Shown here: in pieces, positions 1 to 12,572 of the stretch
How positions within the stretch are numbered: the first letter of the stretch is position 1
How the letters are laid out: each line of letters begins with the position of its first letter
Assembly (NCBI GenBank): GCA_013397115.1
Contig: VWZW01007171.1
Coordinates: forward strand, 996,661-1,060,660
Origin: Edolisoma coerulescens
Lineage: Eukaryota; Chordata; Aves; Passeriformes; Campephagidae
DNA: 64,000 nucleotides
Direction: 5' to 3'
The notes under the pieces: model-generated
The model's input: only the letters and a program-made list of their open reading frames with translations
The model's database searches: none
What the model was told of the DNA's origin: nothing
Translations under genes and position numbers: made by a program

Positions 1-3000
1 CTTTTTTTTTGAGGTGGCTAGCTGTGATGAAATCCATTTAACAGAGAGAAAGAAATGATCTTGCCAAATCACTTCAAGGGTACACTTCCTTTACAAGCAC
101 TTTTAGCTTTTTAAGAGATTCAGCATAATTATATGTTATTCGATTGGTCTTAATATAGTTTTTGCTTTCCTGACCTTTCGATCCCCTGAGTGAAATTATA
201 TCACTGATGAAGTTAAAAAGATGCTGCTACTTACTTGTCAGTGTTCAAAGATCCTTATTTGAAATAGAGTGGATGTTAGAAATAAATTCTGCAGTTACAA
301 TGACCACCAAAAATCAAGAAGTGGCTTATGGAAAACTTACTAAAAGAGTTCAGTAGTGCTACTGCTGTCATGCTAAACACATATTGTTAGCTTAAGCATT
401 ACTTGGCTGGACTTTAAGCCTTTTGCAAAATGTTACTGTGGTTATAAGCCCCCCAAAATTGCACAGAATTTAAAAAATACATTACCTATTTCTTGATAAA
501 TCTTCCAATTCAAATGGCAATTAATTCAACAGCCAGGTCCTCACTTCACTGCCTTCCTGTTAGTCAAACCTTCTCACTTATTTAATTCTATCTTCATAAA
601 TCCATGATGATTCATGGAAGATTACATGGCAATACATCTTTCTGTGAAATAACTATACTCATACAGACATACACAAAAGACAAGAAACAAAGGTTATGTT
701 CCCCTTCAGTTCCCTCACCAAAACCAGTAAATATAATACAAAGCAACTTGTCCTGTTTCTGAGCATGGTTTTCGACATCTTTCTTTTGCCAAAAATACTG
801 CAAATTATTTTTTCAAGCACAAGTAATGAATACTTAATTGCTTTTTGCTTTTTTTTAACTTCCAGAATTGACCTGGTGCGCTCTGCTTCTTTGATAAAAA
901 GAGGAAGATAGATAATGGGGTTTTCTTTAGGGTCTCTCACATCTATCACTGTTATCAGGACACGAATAGAGATCTTTCATGCTGCTCTGCAGATAATTCA
1001 AGAAGTCTACAATGTAAGTGGCCTTAAGTTCAATGTTTGTTTAGTAGAGAAGATTTAAAGTTCTACAAGAAAAATAAACACATTCTTTCAGGCTAACTTT
1101 AAAGACTTAAGACTGACAGTTGAAAAGAAAAATAAAACCCTCAAGCTCTACCTTCTGTAATACCTTAAGGGAACCATTTTTTTCAGCTCGTCAGGAGTAA
1201 AACTATCTATGTGAAAATTGTGTGTTTCAGCCAAGCCTTATAGTTGATTTTTGCTCCTTCCTTTATTAACTAGCTCTTGAAACAGTAATCAATTTTAACT
1301 ACTAATGGAAGCCCTGATTTTAGGCAATGTTCTTCTGCTAATCGAAATAGCAGCAGTCAAACAAGTGCAAACAGGCAGCTGAAAGAGAGCTGCAGGACAG
1401 AGAACCTGCCCATTGGCTGAGCCCGTTAGCACCTCTAGTCCTCAAACCAGGAGGGCAGAGGCCTGTGAAGGGAACCATTTTCCTAAATCCATGTTTATAG
1501 TGGGAGGTACAGGGGATGTGAACATGGGACAGCACATGGTCACTGCATATTTTTAATGTGCTGGGATAGGGAGGGGAAAAAAACATTTTCCTTCACAGGT
1601 AGTTCCAGGTAGCCTAGCATCCGACCTGCTGCCAAAATCTTGTTCTTCCTTTACCAGATCTCTTTAGGCAATTTGCCTACTTCACCTTTACAAACATAAC
1701 CATCTATTCACATAACTCTTGTAAACACAGGCAGGTGACTCAGCTAACTTGCTGCAAGGAAAAATGTGCAGCAAACTCTAAATCATGGCTCCAGGAGGAT
1801 CTCTGGCACCTGCTGATGGTCTACACCACACCTTCTACACTACATCCATGACCAGCCTTCCCCAGATCCCTTGTGCTCTCCAAAGCAACATTAAACCCAT
1901 TCCACAACAAACTGAAGATGAGTCAATTTAAACTGACAAACTGGATAGTCAAGATACGAATCATCAAAAACAGCATTGGTAATTCGGTTAAATACTGTCC
2001 CTCAGAGGCTTCTCAAGATGCATTTTAATGCTATCTCAAGATATGGTGCAAACTTAGAAGTAAATATTCCAAGGGGCAAGCACATAACATCTGCTCAAAA
2101 AACCAAAGCAGTACAAAAAAGCTTCAAATCAGTAGTTCTCTATTTTCAAAGGAATTTGAAATCTAGCATATTCTGTTCAACTCTACAGACCACAACCCCT
2201 TTTCTCCAAAATCTCACAGCTGTAGTCCTATAACTGAAGGCCAAATTATGCTGTATGTCCATGCACAGAATTTAGAAGTCTGACAATTCCTTAACTCCTG
2301 GCCACTTGAGTTTTCAACTTCCTTCCCTCATCTTTTCTCAGTATAAATGATGTGTAAAACTGGTACAATAGAAGTTTATAAAGAAACTGAAGACCACCCA
2401 ACTCCAAATTCTATCATCTCGTATCACGTATTTCACAGGAACCAACAGCAGTGATTTTTAGATTCATTAGACTAATCTTTTCCATTAAGTCTAACTGAGG
2501 ACAACTGGAGGTTGTTGAGCTCCACAGCATTACGAGGAGGGCAACAGAAACACTTCTACCATGAGGTTTCATGGACAGTTACTGACATCCATGTAATGGA
2601 AAGACTCAGAATTCTCTGTCTACTCTAAACGCCAGAAAGGAGGGAGGTTAAATAGATGATACAAGAGCCTTTTCTATCCACAGGACAGTTCCCAGTACAT
2701 CTCGCTCAGCTCATTCTAATTCCTGCTCTAATTCATCATTATGCTTTATCTTAGCCCAACTGTCTTGCCTAGACAAAGACCCAATTCTAAATTCTGCAAG
2801 AAAAACAGAAGAACCTGCTTTGTCTGATGTTCCAACATCAACAAAAGCTCTGACTGTTAAAAATTACTTTGTAGCAACAAACTCTAGGAAGACAGGAATC
2901 ATTTAAGCTAAAAAGCTGATACTGACAAGGGCTATAAAATCACTTACTTTGGAAACTGGTAGACCATCTATGACTACCATACCGACAAAACAAGGCTCTG

Positions 3001-6000
3001 GAACAGGTTTGCAGTGGGAGTATTATAGACCAGGTAATTAGTTTTAAGCATCATGTCCAATGGTTAAAAGGATGTTATAACCTGACAGTCTGAGTACAGT
3101 CCATAGCTGTCTTAACTGCCTCATGTATCCAATAATGAACAACATTCAGCATTTCCAAGATACAGAATTTAATTATATATTTAATCAAGACTTTTTTTTT
3201 CCTAACCAGATGAGTGCACCTACTAACAGAAGCCAGAGGAAACCCTCAAAGTATGATAAAAACTCCAGCTTACTACCAACGTCAAATTGCAAAATAAATA
3301 CCTCCAGAAGAAAAGACAAATTCAGATCTTCTAGTTCATCCTCTGCAAGGACCACAACTGTCTTGTCATTGTAAAAAATGCTCTGGATAGGTGTTCCTGA
3401 AAGGTTTTTACAGAACTGTGCATTTATCTAACCCTCTAACCTCTTTCAGCTTAGGCTGTAGAGGTCACTTACACAGACCAGTAGCTGGCTTCAAAGCTGA
3501 TGGCTGCAAAAAAAATGTCAGCAATGTATCCTTCCTTACGCCCTCAGCATGCCTACTCCAATTATTCTCATATTTACAGACTTCTCTGCTCACTCGCATT
3601 TCATTTTTCCTCTCTTTGATGATACAGACATCCTGGCTCCATCTGTCATAGGGTTAAATAATCATCTCTGATTTCAGAAGATTCCATGAACTGCAGACTG
3701 GAGCCCTGAACCAATCAAGATTTTCAAGAAGTCTTTTTTTTTTTAACTGGTCACTTCCAAGCTGAAGGCAAGCAGAGTTTAACCTGAGTTTCAACAGACA
3801 TAGAAGGAGAATTATATTTACCATCATGAGAGTTGCAAATAGTAAGCATTCTCTTCTACTTTTTACAAACCTATAATCACAAAATGTTAGTTTAGGAAAA
3901 GAAAGTGAAAGAATGCTTTAACTTCTGTAGACTATTCTTAATTATTGCTTAAAATATGGAAATATATGTTTTTCTCACTTTAGGAAACATCATAAATCTG
4001 ATCATGTGTTTGGCTACTGAGCACTCTGAAGGCCTTCAGAAGGCAATGCTCTCTAACAGATGTTCGCCGTAACAGCCTGGCGAGTCAGGATATGGGTCCC
4101 TAAAACCATATACTTGCCGGTCTCTTCTTAATGATATTTTACTGTTTCTACTCGCTATGCACTTTCCCATCAGTCTGCCTTTTCACACATTAAGTGATAT
4201 AACAGCTCAGATATCACAGTACAGACACAGATGCTCTTAACTCTAATACAGACATCTTGCCATCCATTCAGATCTTGATACTCACATTTCACGAGTGTGT
4301 ACACACCATTTTTAACCATGAACTGTGAGAATAACACATCATAAACACTTAGGGGTTTGGGAGCAGAGAAAGACATTTCCAGTGAATCTGAGGGCGTAAT
4401 TTATAAACTGTTTTCCAGGATTTTTTTATTTAATGACAAATTATACTCCTGCCCGAGACACAAAGTAACATCAGCCTCACTGTTAATCAGTGTCATTGCT
4501 CTTTTGCTATCACTCCCTATAAGTGAGTCAACAGTAGGCTGATTATGCATCGCTTGTACAGATGCCTGCCTTCTGGAACTTTTCCAGTGCATACTACAAA
4601 GTGGCTAGTGCTGCAGGATGGTAGCCCTTTTGGCTTTTTTCCTTCTTCTATAATTTTTGCCAATGGCATCAGTGAAACATCAGCCCTAATAAATGAGCTG
4701 AAGTCAGCAAACATAGAATGAGAGCCCTTAGGGTTCTTTCAAAGATAGCTTCTGAACTCAACAGCTGTTACATATAAGAGATCTTTGCCACTACTCACCC
4801 TCCTCAGTTATCACCAGACAAAATTCCCCTACATCTACTTTAATACCAGAATCTGCAGTCAAGATTTTAGGAGTAAGTTAAAGAGTAATTATGTATTAAA
4901 TCATTTTGGCACATTTGGCTCAGCAGAATGTAAAGTGTAATTTGAGTGTAGCCTTTTCAACAGAAGGAAGTTACTGTGCCTGGTTTATCTGAGATAGGCT
5001 TTGGACACTACTAAAACATAACACAAAACACACATATAAAACAGGAACCTCATTCAGAAAAAAACCCAAAACACAAAACCCTCAGAAGATAATATCTTCA
5101 TCAGCAACCCTTAAAAAGAAATTTTATCAAACATGCCAGATTAGGAAAGAACACAAAATCATTTTAATACTTTCAGTAACACCCCAACAGAGAAATGTTT
5201 TGGTATTTCTTTAGCCAATTTAAAACAAAAAAACAAACAAACATGCACCTAGATATCCTGTGGGGTTAACTAGGAAAATTTAAGTCATTGGCACTGGAAA
5301 GAGTGGCCTACAGAAAACATGGTTTTGTTCAAGGTTATCGTAGGGTTACAAAAGGAAAACAGACATTTGGGTTTGACTATGATCACACAGTCGAGGCAGA
5401 GCTGGGGCAGGAAGCCCGGCTGTCACAGGAGGATGTTGGGCTCTGGTGCAGATACACACTGGGCAGCAGCTTTGACTGCTAATGAGTGTGACTTGACCAA
5501 AACCCCAGCAAAAGCAAAATCCTGCCATAAGAACTGCGCTGACTGAAGCCAAAGGACCATCAAGCTCAAGGTCCATCCTGCAGCCTGATCAGTATCCGGA
5601 GCAAGGGAAAAAGTCAGAGTAGAGCAAACACGCTCCTTCCCCAGTTAGCTCTCCCAGCTTCTACTGGGAAGAGGCTCACAGTGGAGCTCATACCTTTGTG
5701 GGTGTTTTACTCTAATACTCTGTTGATGTCTTTTTCATTTATATCAAGTGAAATTAAACACAGTAAGTAATTTATCATGGTGGTTTGGAAAAATGCTGAA
5801 TGAAATTTTTCACTATATTCTGGAGAGTCTCTGGTGTTTTTAAGATAATGTTTTACAGTTTGGTATAGAACTTCAAAGTCTTTAATCACAAAACATTAAA
5901 TAGCTCAACACAGCAATACAGTATGTTGGCTAAAATAATAATTTGGCACAACAGGTTAAAATGCAGACAAAATGTGGATTTGAATAATATTGTGCAGACA

Positions 6001-8747
6001 AATCTAGAATTTGGATCCAGTTGTGAGTAGTCCTTATATTTATGACTAATTTAGGTTTTATTTATAAAAGGCAATTTCCAAGACTGTGCTTCCCCCTCCC
6101 TAGGAGCACTAGTTTAACACTGAGTTTGAAGAAAGTTTATCTTTTTAGGCAACCAGAAAAATGCTCCCCTAAACCCACTACTCAAAGGCAAAGTAAAAGA
6201 ACAGAAAAAATACTGCCGCTATCTCCAACACAAGCAGGCTCTATAAACAGAGAATTGTAAAGCCCTTTCTGTCTCTTCATGACAAAGTGTCATGGCCTCA
6301 GGCCAGGCAGGGGTGCTCACGGCAGCTTCTTTTCTCTAGAAACGCTGTAGGTGAAAAATAGGAAATAGACAGTGACATGGAGAAAATGAGAGATACGATT
6401 TGCAGCTCCAGGCACAGAAAATGCCAGTTGTAGCTTCCCAGGTAACGTTTGATACTGCATACACAGCAGAAAAAAATCCAAACTCTCCTCAGGTTTTCCT
6501 TACCAAAACTCAGTCACTCTGCTTTTTCCAACTGAAGGATTACTGGGAAACATTTCATATTACTTACTACAGGGCTAGAATTCTTTTCCTCAAAATACAG
6601 ACGTTCACTAAAAAATAAATTTTGCATGTCAAAACACAGAGTCAATCACTACTGACATAAACAGGAGTCCACATTCTTCTTACAGACTGGTTATGGTCAC
6701 ATCTGTCAATTTAAACATAATGGTCTGGAAATTGCTGAAAGATAGTTTTGTGGAGTATTATTTTTTCTTCCTCAAGAAAATTAACTCTCAAGTAATATTT
6801 TTAGCATGTCTTTAGATCCTCTATGCATTCCAGTATGAGATAAATGCTGAGATATCAACTCCAATTGCAATTAATTCAGTCTGAAGCATATCACTAACTG
6901 CTCCAGAGGTTCAATTGGTGCACAGTGCAACAGCATTTTTTCTCACTTGAGACAGAGAAACACTTTAAAAGAAGAAAAGTTTTTAAGCTTCCCTGCTGAT
7001 TGCAGGAGGTTATCCTTACTTGTAAGTCATGAAACGAAAACTTTCATGTAGCAGGTAAAGGCAGTCTGTACGTGTATTTGGATGAAACCAAAGATATTTC
7101 AGGGAAAAAACCCCAACAACTTCTTTTTTTCATGTTAATTAGGAACTCAAATCACATTCCTAAGTGCAGAGAGCTACAAGATATCACTTCATGTAAAATA
7201 TTCCAGCATATTTGTTTTGTTGCATTATCAGGAAAATTAGAAATATATTCAGATAATGCCACTCTAACTCTTGTTATCTTAGGTTTTCAAAATGTTTATT
7301 TAAAAAGTATGCAGTCAAACCCATCAATGTGGTGCAGTTAATTAAAGTTAACCCAAAAGCAAATTCATCAAAATGTGAATTTCCTTAACGTATTGCAAGA
7401 CCATTATTATGAAAAATAAATGGCAAGATCCTGATGAATGGCTGCCACTGTTCCAGAGAGAGAAGAGAGCTTGAAAATGCCCTATCTGTGCTCTCTGGTA
7501 GAGGCAGCTTAAGGAAAGGGTGGATAACAACCTTTCATATTAGTCTCAAACACTCTGTCTGGCTCCATGCTGTTATTATTGCTTCAGTCCAGGCTATTGT
7601 CTATTCTCACGACACTTATGAAAAAAGGAACACAAATTTCAGACATATCATTTTTGGCTCATCTTACAAGACAAAAGTGCCATTAATAGCCTTCTGAATG
7701 GTCCACAAGATTATAAATCATTTCACTAAGCTGCAGTTACAAAAGCCAACAGATATGTTCTGAATGGTACCTACACATAATAGGTTGATACCATCTTGCT
7801 TTTCAAGTAAATTAATAAAAATCTTTTCTCTCACTATAATGGGTAATATAAAGAGGTCCAGCTTAATCACAATAGGTGGAAGCTTGTAAAAACTAACAAG
7901 TGAAATTTGTAAAATCACATTAAAATAAACAATTTCATCTACTTTTCATTCTAATCTTTAAAACATCTGAAGAGCTTTTTTTATGCATTATTATTTTCTA
8001 GGTTTCTTTATCTTAAATATAGCAGCTCTTTTCTGATCTGATCAATGACTTTCTTAGAAATAACTGTGAAAATATAATGTATTCAGATTCAATTTTTGAA
8101 GAGGTGGTTTGGTTTCTTTGTGGGGTTTTTTTGAATTTCCAGAAATCTTCATTATTTTAATTAATATCCATTTAGTTCAAATTCTGGATAACCAGATCAA
8201 AATGAAAAGGTACAGGTTATAAAAACAGTTACTTCAAATGAAAATTGAGGGAAGTCTACAACACTTCCAGTCTTTCAATACACAGGAGAAATAGATATTG
8301 CTATTTCCAAATGGAAAGAACAGACATACATGCTTGCCTGTGAATAGAAATTCTTACTTCACTATAAATCTTCTTAAGGGAACAAAGCAATCAATCCTAT
8401 GTTTGTCCTTCCTAAACTTAATCTTTTCCAAGGTAGTATATTATTACAAGATCATTTGTAATGATGCTTGGGGACTGGATTTTGCAAAAAGAAATCCTGT
8501 GGAAATATTTAACACTGAGATTGTTCATGTCCTAATACTGTAATTACACTTACCTGGTCTTAAAAGTTATACATGTGTAAGTAGAACATTAGAGGTATAT
8601 CAACAAGCACAAAGTCTCAGAGTAGCTACAATCAGTGTTAAAACTCTTGTTCTCATTTACAGGCCAGAATCTAACCAGTAAGCAATAACAGGTTTTACGT
8701 CACATAGTTTTCACTGTGATTTTATATGAGAGATCCACAAATGTTAC

Positions 8748-8748
8748 T

Positions 8749-8780
<32 letters not shown>

Positions 8781-8781
8781 T
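8748..8781. repeat. (TA)n microsatellite
   Basis: An alternating TA run of about 34 bp, interrupted once by an extra AA near 8761. Confidence 0.95.
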
Positions 8782-8845
8782 TACATACCCACATGTTTTA
8801 CACCATATTCTATGCACATATAGTATACTGTGAATACACACCCTC

Positions 8846-9111
8846 AAGTGCCTGTAGTGGGACCAGTACCGTTTAATGCCTTTGGTGACACGGACACTGG
8901 CATTGAGTGCACCTCAGCAAATCTGCTGACGACACCAAGCTGCTGCCATGGTCAGTGTGCTGGAGGGAAGGGATGACACCCAGAGGGACCTTCACAGGCT
9001 TGAGGAGTGGGTCTGTGCAAACCTCATGAAGTCTAACAAGACCAAGTGCAAGGGCCAAGGGCAGCAGGCAGCAACTGGAGAGGACAGCCCTGGAGAGGAG
9101 CACTCCAGGGT
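8846..9111 (+). mobile_element. CR1 LINE fragment, part of reverse transcriptase ORF
   Basis: The plus strand, read with frame breaks, follows the CR1 reverse transcriptase around the catalytic motif: GPV..FN near 8858, then TGIECT, a damaged FADDTKL, then a segment equivalent to EGRDDTQRDLHRLEEW and ANLMKSNKTKCK near 9040. The reading frame is broken and the usual 5' and 3' parts are missing, so it is an old dead copy. It is in plus orientation, antisense to PDZRN4. The edges are approximate. Confidence 0.75.
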
Positions 9112-12100
9112 CTCCTCAGTAAAATAAGAGCTATTTAAAGATGGGATTAATGGCATACTCCCAGCAACTGACAGCCCTTGCCAGGAGCAGATGATCAGTC
9201 CAGCAGTGGGACTCTTCTATGTTGCACATTAACCTGTAAATGAGGACTAATTGCAGGCAAACCATGTAGGTTAGACAGTGAAGGTACTGTCCCCAAAAAC
9301 CCAGGTAAGGGCTCTGACATGGCAGGCTGATGGAGCAGGAGGGAAGGCAGCTGAGGTCTTGACTCACCAGCATATGTTCTCTCACCTTGCTCTCCATGTC
9401 CTTTTTGTTAAAACACATTCATCAACCCATTTCTTATCAATGGGTAAATCTGATTCACTGAATGACTCAACAGCATAGCTTTGCCTCCCAGATTTTTGGG
9501 TGTCCACACCCAGAGAAGTCAATTGTTTCCTAATTTTCAAAGGACCCCTAGGATCTGAAACTAACCCCTGTCATTGTCAATCCATGCTGGCTTTTCAGGA
9601 AATATATGTAAATGAAAATGCTCAGCTTGATTAAGCATTAAAACTATCATCAAGTGTTATTATCCAGATTTCCCAGACCTCTTACAATATTTTCAAATTT
9701 ATAATTAACCATGAGCTAATATTAAACAGTCGGATTAGAAACTGTCTGCATCAACCCAAGGAAACTTCCTGACAGGATTAATAACAGTAATTAAATTAAT
9801 TAAACATCACCCGCAGATAACATTATTGAATAACGTAAATCAAAAAAAGAGGAGGTAGGGAGGCATGTTTGCATTATGAGCAAGTCCCAGTCTCGATGAA
9901 TTAGCATTATGCACCATGGCCTGTAGATCCTGCTTCTGAAAACTCCCTGTACTCTTTAATGACAAAATACATGGAGAGAAAGCTCTGATTGGACACAAAG
10001 ATCAGCAATAATTAATCAGTAGTAGAGTCGTAGTAAGGCATAAGTTATAACACTGCCTCCCAAGCAGTTTCAACATTTCCAGAAGTAGATTTAGCAGGCG
10101 AGCTGTACTTCATGCCTGAGGCTGAGAGGCCAGAGGAAAGTTACCACAGCTGCAGCACAGCACATGAAATCAGGGGACACTATTCACTACAGTCTAAATA
10201 ATATTGCTTTGTGCACTAACCAAGTTTCTCCATTTTTACAGCCTTTTATCAGTCACAAATCTGCTCACAGATTAAATCTGCTTACATATGTAAAACCAAG
10301 GATCTGTACATTTGATTTCCTCTCTCCATGCAAGCAAGTCCCTTGGGAGCAAGCACAGATTGACTCTAATGGCAATGCTGCTGATGGCACTGGGTGCTGC
10401 CCCAGAGAATGGCATCAGCTTCCGTTTGTTCTTGGAAGTTTTCCCACCACAGCAGCTACGTGGGATATTTCACACCCACAGGCAGTTCCTACAGGTCAAT
10501 CACTTCCAACACTCAGCATCTAGTGTGAAACGACACAGACCTCAGCCGACTTCCTATGAAATGGGCTGGTCTACATCAAAATCAGGTATGAAGACCAAGG
10601 TATATGATACAGCTTGCATGTGTATACAAATACATGCATTCAATTAATAATGCACACTTGTTTTTTGAAGGAGGAGGTACTCGTCACTTTTGTCATAATT
10701 TTTAAAACAATTCTCTGAATTCAACAAAGCTTCTACAATAAAAATAGATAGACTTACAAGTCTATTCTATTTTCACTTGTTGTGCTTTGACTTTACTTAT
10801 GTAACCAGGGAGAAAACAATAAGGTAAAACTTCAATAAATGTCAGGTTCTCAATGCAAAACACTGACAGCATTAAAAACCCTGACACAGTAAAATAAAGT
10901 CTTTGCCAAGCAATTAAGATCACAGAAGATAAGGAGATGACAAGAATTAAACTCATTAATTAACTACATTAAAGCTGCTGATAACAAGACTGGAGACCGC
11001 TTGACTCTCCTCCAATTGCTGCTGCACAGTCCCTCCTACCATCTCCTGCCCCACTCTTCACACAGAAGCATGACCACCTTCCTCATGGCTTCAGTCATCT
11101 GGCCCTTGACATTTAATACCTTCTCTAACAGCCTTATCAAACAGCAGCAAAAAAATGCATAAAAAATAAGAACAGATAAGAATGGTTTCTTTCAGATGAT
11201 TGTGGTCCCTGACTCAGAGCCAAAGGCTCTGCACCAAGAACATGAGAAAAGATGCCAGATGCATGAGCAGAGGAGTAGAACACAGTTTCCAGGAGATAAA
11301 GAGAAGTACAATAAAAGTATCACTATTTCTTCAGTTTAACTAACTGCCATTAACGTTCAGTGATCTAAGCATTATGTGAAAAACAGAAGTGATTACAGAT
11401 ATACAAGAAGGAACCAAAGTTTTTGAGATATTTTCAGCACGATTTTACGGAGAAATACTGAAGACATTTTCTCTATTCTCAAAATCAAGTAAGAAATATT
11501 TCCTACAGTAAGATTTCAGATAAAAGTATGAAGTAAGAAGAAATCCACACATAGGTCTATTCTTCGCATTTGCCCATGGCTTTCAATTAGTACAGAACAT
11601 TTATGTTTAAGAGAACAATGTTATTGAATAGTAAAAAAGCAGTGATTGCTCTTTTTTGAAAGAAAGAATTAACAAAACCACAAAACAAACCTTTGAACTA
11701 ATATGCAAATTGCCTGGAAACATTTTTTTTTCATAAACTTTAAAAGTAAATGCAAAGATTTATGCCAGACTGAACTTCTCAGCTCACAGGTGATTTTGGA
11801 AAACTACACATATACCTAAAAATATAATCATCCATTTGTTGTATATTTACATGTCATTATGGATATAGTAATTGAAATATTTTAAATAAATGTTAAAGTG
11901 TGTCTGATTCACCTCAAGATACATACTTGCAGATGATTTCACTGTCGTTTGCTTCTCTGTGCAAGTCCCCAACACCAAAATGCACACAAGACTCTCCAGA
12001 AAATTGTTCAAAGACCAGCACTGACCTGCAACCTCAGGAGAACACATGCTCTTTCTTGGTTATCCACAAAAAAGAAAAGTCTTAATCATTGCATTACTGT

Positions 12101-12510
12101 CTCAGTTTGGAGCAATAAGACATGAAATTTTGATTTACCAGAACTCTATAAATCAGTTTAAAAACCTGACAACTTCTTGAAGTGCTGCTGGGGGAAGTAA
12201 TGAGTATATGTATTTAAGTCAGTCTTTTTTGCTCCCCACTGCTCCTTATGCATTGCTCTGAACTGCATGGCATGGAAGGGATGAAAAGGCAGTCATCATT
12301 GACCTTCTTCACCTTGATGATCTTTCTTACTGCAAATATACTTAACAGGGCTTTTGTTGGAGACTGAAAGTTGTATTGCAGTATTCATGTAAACACTTGC
12401 ATTTGAAAAAAAAAAAAAGAAATCCCTTGAAGTGATTACAATTTTAGACTTTAAGAAAGGAGACTCTAATAATAACATGCTTTAGTTTTCGTTCAGCACT
12501 GAATTGGTCA

Positions 12511-12572
12511 GGCAGTTGGACTAGATGATTGCAGTAGGTCCCTTCCAACTGAAAACAGTCTATTCAATTCTA
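12511..12572 (+). mobile_element. CR1 LINE 3' end fragment
   Basis: The sequence TTGGACTAGATGATT followed by GGTCCCTTCCAAC and a degraded tail (CTATTCAATTCTA) matches the conserved 3' untranslated end of avian CR1 elements, which finish in ATTCTATG-like repeats. Only about 60 bp is recognisable; it is a typical 5'-truncated old insertion in plus orientation. Confidence 0.85.

Noticed and set aside
10164..10523. 119-codon plus-strand frame in intron 3
   Set aside because: No domain, no splice sites that would fit a known gene, overlapping second frame of similar length.
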